Below, one piece after another: positions 1 through 4,982 of a DNA stretch of 5,648 bases. This DNA is from Methanomethylovorans sp. Its GTDB lineage: Archaea; Halobacteriota; Methanosarcinia; Methanosarcinales; Methanosarcinaceae. The position numbers and the translations under genes were made by a program. Each line of letters starts with the position of its first letter. The first letter of the stretch is position 1. The notes beneath the pieces were generated by a model, which was not told where the DNA came from, did not search any database, and worked only from the letters and a program-made list of their open reading frames with translations. Location of the stretch: the NCBI GenBank assembly GCA_020854785.1, contig JAHFZE010000003.1:1-5648 (forward strand), in the 5' to 3' direction.

Positions 1-704
1 CCTGCAAGACCAGGCAGTACTTGTTTAACGGCTTCCAGGGATGATTCAGGTACGTTCATCATAAGGTAACGCTTACCTTTTGCCCTGAGCACGCTTTCTA
101 TGGAGGTGCTGATCTGTTCCACCTTGGAGTTGTTCTCGCTGGTCTTTTTGTTTGCGATGAGGTAGACAGAGGAGGAAAAGACCTTATCGATCATCTTCAG
201 GTGGTTCGTTGCAAGTGTGGTTCCAGAGCTTGAGATATCCACGATGGCATCTGCAACCCCAACATGGGGCGTAAGTTCACAGGCACCGCTGACCTTGATG
301 ATCTCTACGCCAACCCCTAGGTTCCTGAAGTACCTTGTTGTGATGTTTGGGAATTCTGTAGCCACCCTTTTTCCTTCAAGGCTCTGGGGTGTGGTAAGGT
401 TTGATTCTTCGGGAACTGCAAGTACAAGGCTGGCGCGTCCAAAACCCATATCAAGTAACATCTCGACCTGTGCACCTGTCTCACTGATCAGGTCAAGGCC
501 GGTCACGCCGACATCTGCTGCTCCATCCTGCACATATTCAGGAATGTCCGAAGCTCTTGCGAAAAGGATGGTAATCTCAGGATCGTTAGTTTTTGCAAAA
601 AGTTTCCTTGTTCCTCCCTCAAGCACTGGCAGACCTGCTTCCTTTAGCAGTTCCACTGTAGGGTCGTGCAGCCTTCCTTTATTGGGTATTGCAATGCGTA
701 TCAT
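1..704 (-). CDS. hisG: ATP phosphoribosyltransferase, long form (partial, C-terminus cut by window edge)
   Basis: HisG joins ATP and PRPP to form phosphoribosyl-ATP, the first and feedback-controlled step of histidine biosynthesis in the cytoplasm. The 234 visible residues begin MIRIAIPNKGRL, the classic HisG start. Residues 56-75 hold the EYVQDGAADVGVTGLD block, and residues 143-164 hold the HisG signature, ending DISSSGTTL, which is the PRPP-phosphate loop. From about residue 210 (GKRYLMMNVP) the chain enters the ACT-like C-terminal domain that binds histidine in the long form, so this is not the short HisZ-dependent type. Long-form proteins are usually about 290 residues, so roughly 55 are missing beyond position 1. 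I chose the ATG at 702-704 because it matches the family N-terminus and has a GGAAG motif about 10 bases upstream. An in-frame ATG at 723-725 would add seven residues not typical of the family. The gene is divergent from mat and no frameshift is seen. Identity is secure. Confidence 0.96.
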   Translation of the reverse strand, partial: MIRIAIPNKGRLHDPTVELLKEAGLPVLEGGTRKLFAKTNDPEITILFARASDIPEYVQDGAADVGVTGLDLISETGAQVEMLLDMGFGRASLVLAVPEESNLTTPQSLEGKRVATEFPNITTRYFRNLGVGVEIIKVSGACELTPHVGVADAIVDISSSGTTLATNHLKMIDKVFSSSVYLIANKKTSENNSKVEQISTSIESVLRAKGKRYLMMNVPESSLEAVKQVLPGLA

Positions 705-763
705 AATTCTTACTTCCGGGTGCATTCTCTTGGTTTTGAATGACCTGAGGAATACTTTTCTGA

Positions 764-771
764 CATATAAG
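764..771 (-). promoter_or_regulatory. candidate TATA box of hisG
   Basis: Read on the minus strand, the sequence is GAAGG followed by CTTATATG, a purine-rich BRE-like stretch and a TATA-like box. It lies 60 bases before the hisG ATG, which would put the start of transcription near 740 and give a leader of about 35 bases. The match is reasonable but the region is AT-rich, so chance matches are easy. Confidence 0.4.
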
Positions 772-954
772 CCTTCATATACTCACTATAGTATAAGTCG
801 TCTTGTATAAGCTGTTGAAGTTGTTATTATAATTTGTCCGATCAATGTGTATTTTTACTATTTTTATCAGCTGTCTAATTATTACTATTGGTAATGTGGG
901 ATGTGGTTAATATTAAATATGACTGTGCATTAGTTATTATACAAATTCCCTCAG

Positions 955-967
955 AAATATAAAAATA
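955..967 (+). promoter_or_regulatory. candidate TATA box of mat
   Basis: The run AAATATAAAAATA is a good archaeal TATA box. It is centred about 46 bases before the ATG at 1007, so transcription would begin near 985 with a leader of about 20 bases. This spacing argues against the upstream in-frame TTG at 983 as the translation start. Confidence 0.5.
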
Positions 968-1006
968 CGTTAAAAAAGGAATTTGTTTACTTTAAAGAGG
1001 ATTAGA

Positions 1007-2203
1007 ATGATCAGGAACATCAAGGTCGAACCTTTGACGGAAACTCCTGTCAACAGACAGCAGATCGAACTTGTTGAGAGAAAGGGTATTGGACACCCTG
1101 ACAGCATTTCCGATGGTCTCTCTGAGGCAGTGAGCCGTGCTTTATGTGCTGAGTATATTGAAAAATGCGGAGTTGTGCTGCACCATAATACTGATGAAAC
1201 ACAGATCGTTGCAGGCCGCTCCTGCCCAAAGTTCGGTGGCGGAGAGGTCATACAGCCCATATATACCTTACTTGTGGGCAGGGCTACCAAAGAGTTCGAA
1301 GGTGTGGAGATCCCTACCGATGCCGTAGCGCTTTCAGCCGCCAGGCAGTATCTGAGGAAGCACATTGTGGATATGGACCTGGAAAGGGACATTATAATAG
1401 ACTGTAAGCTTGGTACAGGTTCCTCAGACCTGAGGGATGTGTTCAGGAAGGACAGGGTTCCCTTTGCAAATGACACTTCCTTTGGTGTGGGCCATGCTCC
1501 TTTCTCTGAACTTGAGAACATTGTCTATAACACTGAGAGACAACTCATCAATGACCTGAAGAAGAAGGTTCCGGGCATAGGCACGGATATCAAGGTCATG
1601 GGTATGAGAGATGGCGATGAGATCACTATCACTGTGGGCTGTGCCATGGTGGGCAGGCATATTGATGATATGGACAGCTACCTTAGTATTAAACAGCAGA
1701 TGAATAACTATGTTCATGACATGGCGCTGAAGTACACTGACAGGAAGGTCAATACCTATGTCAACACCGCAGACAATCTTGATCATGGATCTGTGTTCCT
1801 GACCGTCACAGGTACTTCTGCGGAAATGGGGGACGATGGTTCTGTGGGCAGAGGTAACCGCTGCAACGGCCTGATCACTCCTAACAGGCCCATGAGCATG
1901 GAAGCGACAAGCGGTAAGAACCCCATCAACCACATCGGTAAGCTCTACAACCTGCTTTCCACAAAGATGGCAAGGCAGATCGTTAAGGAAGTCCCTGATG
2001 TAGAGGATGTGTACATAAGGATACTTTCTCAGATAGGACAGCCCATAGACCAGCCATTGGTGGCAAGCGCTCAGATCATCCCGAAGAAGGGGGCACACTT
2101 CGCTTCTATCGAGTCCGAAGCCAACGCCATCATTGATGAGGGTCTGGCCAACGTGGCAGACATCACTAAAATGATAATAAAGGGCGAATTGGACACATTC
2201 TGA
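1007..2203 (+). CDS. mat: S-adenosylmethionine synthetase, archaeal type (methionine adenosyltransferase)
   Basis: The enzyme makes S-adenosylmethionine from methionine and ATP in the cytoplasm, feeding the cell's methylation reactions. The 398-residue product fits the archaeal family (about 400 residues; only distantly similar to bacterial MetK). Visible family blocks are GIGHPDSI (27-34), HHNTD (59-63), [11 protein letters not shown] (155-165), [17 protein letters not shown] (269-285) and [11 protein letters not shown] (302-312). The chain ends in the usual short -TF tail. I chose the ATG at 1007 because AGAGGA lies 5 to 6 bases before it and the product then begins [10 protein letters not shown] like its relatives. 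An in-frame TTG at 983 would add eight residues but lies at about the predicted transcription start. The frame is intact. Long open frames on the other strand here are shadows of this gene. Confidence 0.97.
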   Translation: MIRNIKVEPLTETPVNRQQIELVERKGIGHPDSISDGLSEAVSRALCAEYIEKCGVVLHHNTDETQIVAGRSCPKFGGGEVIQPIYTLLVGRATKEFEGVEIPTDAVALSAARQYLRKHIVDMDLERDIIIDCKLGTGSSDLRDVFRKDRVPFANDTSFGVGHAPFSELENIVYNTERQLINDLKKKVPGIGTDIKVMGMRDGDEITITVGCAMVGRHIDDMDSYLSIKQQMNNYVHDMALKYTDRKVNTYVNTADNLDHGSVFLTVTGTSAEMGDDGSVGRGNRCNGLITPNRPMSMEATSGKNPINHIGKLYNLLSTKMARQIVKEVPDVEDVYIRILSQIGQPIDQPLVASAQIIPKKGAHFASIESEANAIIDEGLANVADITKMIIKGELDTF

Positions 2204-2215
2204 TGTCCCGTTTGA

Positions 2216-2240
2216 AAAGAAGGGTAACTCACTCTTCTTT
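2216..2240 (+). terminator. possible terminator after mat
   Basis: Starting 13 bases after the mat stop, AAAGAAG (2216-2222) can pair with CTTCTTT (2234-2240) around an 11-base loop, followed by a pyrimidine-rich run to about 2250. Archaeal termination usually depends on T-rich tracts, and the T content here is only moderate, so the call is weak. Confidence 0.28.
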
Positions 2241-2349
2241 CCCTCCGTTCCAATAAAAGTTCAGATCCATTTTTCCGAAAAGGCTAAGTAGTATGATGCG
2301 TATCAGTGTGATGCTTGTGAGGCATGTGCTCAACGATTTATCACGTTGT

Positions 2350-2460
2350 CCCGCCTTAACTCAGTGGTAGAGTGCGCGGCTGTAGTATGGTCATGTGACG
2401 AAAGTCACACATTACCGCGCAGGCACCGCGATGCCCCCGGTTCGAGTCTGGGAGGCGGGA
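2350..2460 (+). tRNA. tRNA-Tyr (anticodon GTA), with a 39-base intron
   Basis: The full cloverleaf can be drawn by hand. The acceptor stem is CCCGCCT (2350-2356) with AGGCGGG (2453-2459). The D stem is ACTC/GAGT, the anticodon stem CGCGG (2375-2379) with CCGCG (2426-2430), and the T arm CCCGG-TTCGAGT-CTGGG. The anticodon GTA is at 2382-2384. The first base pair C1-G72 with discriminator A73 is the archaeal tyrosine identity pattern and supports the assignment independently of the anticodon. The mature tRNA is 72 bases once the intron at 2386-2424 is removed. CCA is encoded directly after it at 2461-2463. A weak promoter-like stretch (CCGAAAAGGCTAAGTA, 2275-2290) lies upstream. Confidence 0.95.
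2386..2424 (+). other. tRNA-Tyr intron at position 37/38 (bulge-helix-bulge)
   Basis: The intron sits one base 3' of the anticodon, the usual archaeal site. Anticodon-loop bases CTGT (2380-2383) pair with GCAG (2419-2422), giving the central 4-bp helix. The 3' bulge is GCA (2423-2425), cut after GC; the 5' bulge is AGT (2384-2386), cut after G37. The intron body folds into a GTGAC-GAAA-GTCAC hairpin (2396-2409) with a GNRA loop, plus a GGT/ACC pairing nearer the splice sites. The helix beyond the 5' bulge has one mismatch and one G-U pair, so the motif is slightly relaxed. The tRNA splicing endonuclease would remove it. Confidence 0.85.
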
Positions 2461-2472
2461 CCAAAAACCCAA

Positions 2473-2487
2473 CGAAAGGTTTAAATG
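2473..2487 (+). promoter_or_regulatory. BRE/TATA promoter of tRNA-Asp
   Basis: CGAAAGG followed by TTTAAATG is a textbook archaeal BRE plus TATA box. It lies about 40 bases before the tRNA-Asp 5' end, leaving a leader of roughly 15 bases. It starts only 10 bases after the tRNA-Tyr CCA, so tRNA-Asp probably has its own promoter, although read-through from tRNA-Tyr is possible. Confidence 0.6.
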
Positions 2488-2523
2488 TAAAAACTGCCTT
2501 TTAGGGGTGCTCGCAATCACATC

Positions 2524-2596
2524 GTCCGAATAGTGTAGTGGCCTATCATGAAGCCCTGTCGAGGCTTCGACCCGGGTTCGAATCCCGGTTCGGGCG
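2524..2596 (+). tRNA. tRNA-Asp (anticodon GTC)
   Basis: This is a 73-base cloverleaf without an intron. The acceptor stem is GTCCGAA with TTCGGGC (one G-U pair). The anticodon stem is AAGCC/GGCTT around CTGTCGA, with GTC at 2558-2560. The T arm is CCGGG-TTCGAAT-CCCGG, and the discriminator is G73, as expected for aspartate. The D stem is weak, with G-U, U-A and G-C pairs and a U-U opposition. Unlike the neighbouring tRNA-Tyr, no CCA is encoded (GTT follows), so the end must be added by the CCA enzyme. Confidence 0.95.
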
Positions 2597-2625
2597 TTAT
2601 ATTCTCAGTTCAATGCCTCAATTAC

Positions 2626-2686
2626 TTTCACTTAGCTTTGATAAGTTGTTTTAAAGTATAAGCAAAGTGAAAGGGCATGACACTTT
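2626..2686. repeat. three complementary arms forming alternative hairpins
   Basis: TTTCACTT (2626-2633) is a perfect complement of AAGTGAAA (2665-2672). The overlapping AAAGTG (2664-2669) also pairs with CACTTT (2681-2686) across 11 bases. The two stems cannot form together. The arms lie 30 to 90 bases after tRNA-Asp. They might be a terminator, an element end or chance; no function can be assigned. Confidence 0.4.
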
Positions 2687-2738
2687 ACTACTCTGAGGGA
2701 ATACTGCGCTGCATCTTCAGCACACAGAGTTTCGTGTT

Positions 2739-2984
2739 TCAAAGTATTTCATCACATGCGGCCTTCTGGATCGCTTTTATGGCATACCATTCCTCTAATC
2801 CATGAGCTCCCATTTTGGTGAGCAGGGTCACGATATACAACCTGGGCATTTTGTCAGCAGACTGCTGAGCAAATATAATGTGAAGGCAGTTCTGAACAAA
2901 AAAAACGTATGTATTTGGATATCTTTTTCTCAGGATATTCGGGAAAGAGTGTACATCTTTTTTTTGACGCTCCAGAACTATAGA
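2739..2984 (-). pseudogene. probable coding relic, 81 codons without a start, family not recognised
   Basis: The minus strand is open for 81 codons between two TGA stops (the upstream one at 2985-2987). The product looks like a real soluble protein end: mixed polar and hydrophobic residues, segments such as YPNTYVFFVQN, and a helical, charged tail running HGLEEWYAIKAIQKAACDEI. There is no ATG, GTG or TTG near the 5' end; the first ATGs are far inside, the one at 2849 leaving only 36 residues. An ATG at 2988 lies in another frame and would join this frame if the 8-base run at 2958-2965 lost one base. It therefore looks like a decayed, frameshifted or mis-sequenced small gene. I do not recognise the family. 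A 66-codon frame on the opposite strand (2802-3002) overlaps it and seems less protein-like. Confidence 0.4.
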
Positions 2985-3052
2985 TCATGCAGGATCCGTT
3001 AACAGACACAGCTTAAGATGAACGTGGGCTGAATCAGAAAAAAATAGGATAG

Positions 3053-3434
3053 GAACTCATTCCCCGGAAATATCTAATGCTTGTACTACAACAATGGCAT
3101 GGCATTTCTGATGCTGAACTTGAACGACAATGCATTGACAGGATCTCCTTCCGAAATTTCTGTCATTCTCTGAATATGTACCAGACAGTAAAACTGTCTG
3201 GTCATTCCGGAAGAGGATTATAGATAATGGAAAAGAAGAGCAAATATGGGATGAAATACAGAAGCAGCTTGATGCTCTTGGATTGAAGATCAAAAAAGGA
3301 ATGGTTCAAGATGCTACTTTCATCCATTCAAATGCGGGGCATGCTAAAGCAGATGAACCTATAGGAAAAGAAGCAAAAACAAGAAGAATAAACGTCACTT
3401 CAAGTTTATGGTTCCATATAAAACAGAGGATTGA
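3053..3434 (+). pseudogene. IS5-family transposase remnant, frameshifted and truncated
   Basis: Three adjacent frames together read as the N-terminal part of an IS5-type DDE transposase. Frame one (3053-3160) gives KYLMLVLQQWHGISDAELER and then DRISFRNF. One base has been lost near 3160, and the next frame (3160-3387) continues LSFSEYVPDSKTVWSFRKR, then IWDEIQKQLDALGLKIKKGM, VQDATFIHS and GHAKADEP, ending EAKTRR. Near 3380-3390 a second shift leads to KKNKRHFKFMVPYKTED and a stop at 3432-3434. The aspartate of QDAT is the first catalytic residue of the DDE triad; the regions with the second aspartate and the glutamate are absent. About 125 residues remain of a protein normally near 300 or more. 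It is dead and cannot move itself. Terminal inverted repeats and a target duplication were not found. Confidence 0.8.
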
Positions 3435-3446
3435 TCAGAATCCTCT
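3425..3446. terminator. 8-bp hairpin at the 3' end of the small membrane-protein gene
   Basis: AGAGGATT (3425-3432) pairs perfectly with AATCCTCT (3439-3446) around a 6-base loop. AAAC before and GTTT after can extend the stem with a 3-base bulge. On the minus strand it overlaps the TAG stop of the 98-residue gene and is followed by TGTTTTA, so it could end that operon's transcript. On the plus strand TTTCTTTTTA follows, so it could work both ways. Confidence 0.45.
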
Positions 3447-3741
3447 ATAGTTTCTTTTTAAGCAAGTGGAATTTGAGCACATATAGACAGAAAACTACTA
3501 CTGCAAGGTCAAACACAGCCTTGATGATGGGAATATATTCCGACTCAAACCATGTGTATATAACTTGATCTACCGAACCGATGAACTGGAGTACTGAAAT
3601 TGCAAGAAGAAGACCTACCAGTATGAATAGACCAGCTCTAAAATAGTCCTCCATCGATGCTTCTTTTTTCTCTTTCGCCTTTGCTGGTACAGGAGATTGC
3701 ACCTGCCCCATATTTCCAGTTTCTTTTAATTCCCCGCTCAT
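3445..3741 (-). CDS. small protein with two membrane segments, function unknown
   Basis: The 98-residue product has a hydrophilic, lysine-rich N-terminal part (1-33), a membrane segment at about 36-54 (AGLFILVGLLLAISVLQFI), a short acidic loop (55-70), a second segment at about 71-90, and a KKKL tail. By the positive-inside rule both ends should face the cytoplasm and the loop the outside. Its ATG overlaps the stop of the upstream gene in the ATGA arrangement (4 bases), and AGGAGG lies 8 bases before the ATG inside the end of that gene, so translation is almost certainly coupled. The partner is an exported PGF-CTERM protein, so a role in its anchoring, export or function is a fair inference, but no family is recognised. 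The stop codon lies within the hairpin at 3425-3446, next to the transposase scar. Confidence 0.85.
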   Translation of the reverse strand: MSGELKETGNMGQVQSPVPAKAKEKKEASMEDYFRAGLFILVGLLLAISVLQFIGSVDQVIYTWFESEYIPIIKAVFDLAVVVFCLYVLKFHLLKKKL

Positions 3742-4712
3742 ACAGATCTCCTCCTGAAGATGATAAATGCTGCAATTAGAGAGATTATAGCAAGAAATGA
3801 GCCAAATCCGGGTGTTCCCATTTCTGGTTCTTCATAAGGTGTTTCATATGCAGGTGTTTCGCCTGGCATTACTGGTTCCTCTACTACAAAATCACTTGTA
3901 ACAATATCTTTAGACTCAACTGTCATGTTCTTATCAATAACCTTTTGAGGATTCAACTGGACGTAATCTTCTCCACGCTTCACAAGGACATTATCCTTCC
4001 AGACAAGGACCTCTACAACATAATTGTAGTTATCAGGCACTGTAAGGTTTACACTTCTGACAACTGTCTCTTCCGGACCTATTAGGCCAGTGGTTGTCCA
4101 GACCTTGTCTGCTATAAGACGTGCATCCATTTCGCGGGCTTTCACCAGCATCTTGTAGTCTTGACTCACATTAGAACCTGAATTTGTGAGATAGACATCA
4201 GATTCTATCACAACGTTATTGCCTACGACCTTCCGAACCAGGAAATCTATGCTATCTATACCTATACCTATTTCCTGTACGTCAGTCTTCAAGCTTTCAA
4301 GCCCACTCAAATATATCTTCGCCGTGGATTTTGTTTTATTGCCATCGGACAGCACAAATTCCACCCTGTATGTGCCTTCTCTGGGCAATCTGATAGATTG
4401 AGAAACTGAAGATGACTCACCTTCTTTTATGGGTCCTACCTCTATAGCTTTCCTTGACTTCAAAAAGTCCGTATTACTATCAAATACCTTCAATTGCAGT
4501 GAAGTATCATTTTTTTGAACTCCGCTTGTATGAAGAATATAAGTGGTCACGTTAATATCTATAAAAGAACTTGTCACTTTGTCTACGGACAATTCAGTAT
4601 CCGCTATTATAATATTCGACTCTTTTTCAAAATCCTTGATACAGCCACTAGAATAGATGGTTAATGTCAGCAAGAAAATGGCTATACAATATATCCTGAT
4701 ATTGTTGACCAT
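3738..4712 (-). CDS. exported surface protein: lipobox-like signal, two repeated beta-rich domains, PGF-CTERM anchor
   Basis: The 324-residue product starts with a signal sequence (NNIR, then a hydrophobic core at 7-20) ending SSGC at 21-24, a lipobox-like site with a non-ideal serine at -3. Two similar domains follow (about 33-135 and 148-253). Both carry a YxL-x-SG segment, a GPIKEGES/GPEETVV turn and a REGTYRVEFV/DNYNYVVEVL strand. After them comes an acidic, proline-rich stalk (274-299) and then TPGFG (300-304), a hydrophobic segment (305-319) and RRR: the PGF-CTERM tripartite signal cut and lipid-anchored by archaeosortase A. Six N-x-S/T sequons suggest N-glycosylation. It resembles uncharacterised PGF-CTERM proteins of Methanosarcinaceae (possibly the DUF7490 group; from memory). 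I chose the ATG at 4712 because GGGGAGA precedes it by 6 bases; the ATG at 4727 would put that site inside the gene. Function is unknown. Confidence 0.88.
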   Translation of the reverse strand: MVNNIRIYCIAIFLLTLTIYSSGCIKDFEKESNIIIADTELSVDKVTSSFIDINVTTYILHTSGVQKNDTSLQLKVFDSNTDFLKSRKAIEVGPIKEGESSSVSQSIRLPREGTYRVEFVLSDGNKTKSTAKIYLSGLESLKTDVQEIGIGIDSIDFLVRKVVGNNVVIESDVYLTNSGSNVSQDYKMLVKAREMDARLIADKVWTTTGLIGPEETVVRSVNLTVPDNYNYVVEVLVWKDNVLVKRGEDYVQLNPQKVIDKNMTVESKDIVTSDFVVEEPVMPGETPAYETPYEEPEMGTPGFGSFLAIISLIAAFIIFRRRSV

Positions 4713-4755
4713 AATGCATCTCCCCATTTACACATAAATAATTCTGTTTTCTATC

Positions 4756-4763
4756 TATTTAAA
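4756..4763 (-). promoter_or_regulatory. candidate TATA box of the surface-protein operon
   Basis: On the minus strand TTTAAATA follows GAACAA. It lies 44 bases before the ATG at 4712, so transcription would begin near 4732 with a leader of about 20 bases that includes the GGGGAGA ribosome site. Confidence 0.5.
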
Positions 4764-4909
4764 TTGTTCTTAAGTGTAAGAAAGTAGAGTAGTGGCCAGA
4801 TTAAGGCCATGAATCAAAGTTGAAAAGATAGTTATTCAAAACATATTTTTAGATGATTAATAAAGTAAGGACCCGAAAAACATTAAAGGGCATCAAAAAA
4901 GAAAGAGGA

Positions 4910-4920
4910 TTATAAAAAAT
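4910..4920 (+). promoter_or_regulatory. candidate TATA box of the CDF transporter gene
   Basis: TTATAAAAAAT follows the purine-rich GAAAGAGGA, fitting BRE plus TATA. Transcription would begin near 4940, inside the inverted repeat at 4931-4961, leaving a leader of about 40 bases before the ATG at 4983. Confidence 0.5.
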
Positions 4921-4930
4921 ATGCAAAAAG

Positions 4931-4961
4931 TTAAATAGAGAGATAATAAATCTCTATTTAA
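4931..4961 (+). promoter_or_regulatory. perfect 11-bp inverted repeat between promoter and CDF gene (operator or leader hairpin)
   Basis: TTAAATAGAGA (4931-4941) and TCTCTATTTAA (4951-4961) are exact reverse complements separated by nine bases. The centre-to-centre spacing of the arms is 20 bases, about two helical turns, which fits a dimeric repressor. The repeat lies just after the TATA box, over the expected transcription start, where repressor binding would block initiation. A metal sensor is the natural guess next to a metal exporter, but the regulator is not in the window. It could instead act as an RNA hairpin ahead of the AAAGGAG ribosome site (4965-4971). Confidence 0.55.
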
Positions 4962-4982
4962 GTCAAAGGAGCATCTATTCGT

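Larger units (their letters stand above)
705..1006. other. divergent intergenic region between hisG and mat
   Basis: This AT-rich region of 302 bases carries the promoters of two divergent genes. I see TATA-like boxes for hisG (764-771, minus) and for mat (955-967, plus). Near the hisG side there are three TATAAG copies (766-771, 792-797, 806-811) and a small inverted repeat, TATACT/AGTATA, around 777-796. No reading frame with protein character and no RNA gene was seen. Confidence 0.7.
2597..3052. other. intergenic stretch without an intact gene
   Basis: After tRNA-Asp this stretch of about 450 bases has no complete gene that I can support. It contains the inverted repeats at 2626-2686, an 81-codon frame without a start on the minus strand (2739-2984), and two 8-base homopolymers (A8 in 2898-2905, T8 in 2958-2965). 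No copy of the tRNA-Asp 3' end is seen here, so there is no sign of a tRNA-integrated element inside the window. Confidence 0.6.

Noticed and set aside
217..810. Plus-strand open frame of 197 codons
   Set aside because: It is antisense to hisG, its composition (Ser/Thr/Pro-rich) is typical of a shadow frame, and it runs out into the promoter region.
983..1006. TTG at 983 as a longer start for the S-adenosylmethionine synthetase
   Set aside because: It falls at about the predicted transcription start and adds residues not found in the family, and the ATG at 1007 has its own well-spaced AGAGGA site.
970..2253. Long open frames on the minus strand across mat
   Set aside because: They lie opposite a certain, well-conserved gene, show no recognisable motifs and have no promoter or ribosome site of their own.
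2293..2340. C/D-box guide RNA before tRNA-Tyr (ATGATGC and GTGATGC look like C boxes)
   Set aside because: The boxes are imperfect, only about 16 bases apart, and no CTGA D or D' boxes accompany them.
2802..3002. Plus-strand 66-codon frame starting MSSHFGEQ
   Set aside because: It has no clear ribosome site and overlaps a more protein-like minus-strand frame. A real small gene cannot be excluded, but there is nothing to support it.
2524..3052. Integrated element using tRNA-Asp as attachment site
   Set aside because: No integrase and no repeated copy of the tRNA 3' end are present in the window.
4793..4809. TGGCC/GGCCA inverted repeat between the surface-protein operon and the CDF gene
   Set aside because: A 5-bp match with a 7-base gap is too short to claim as an operator without comparative evidence.
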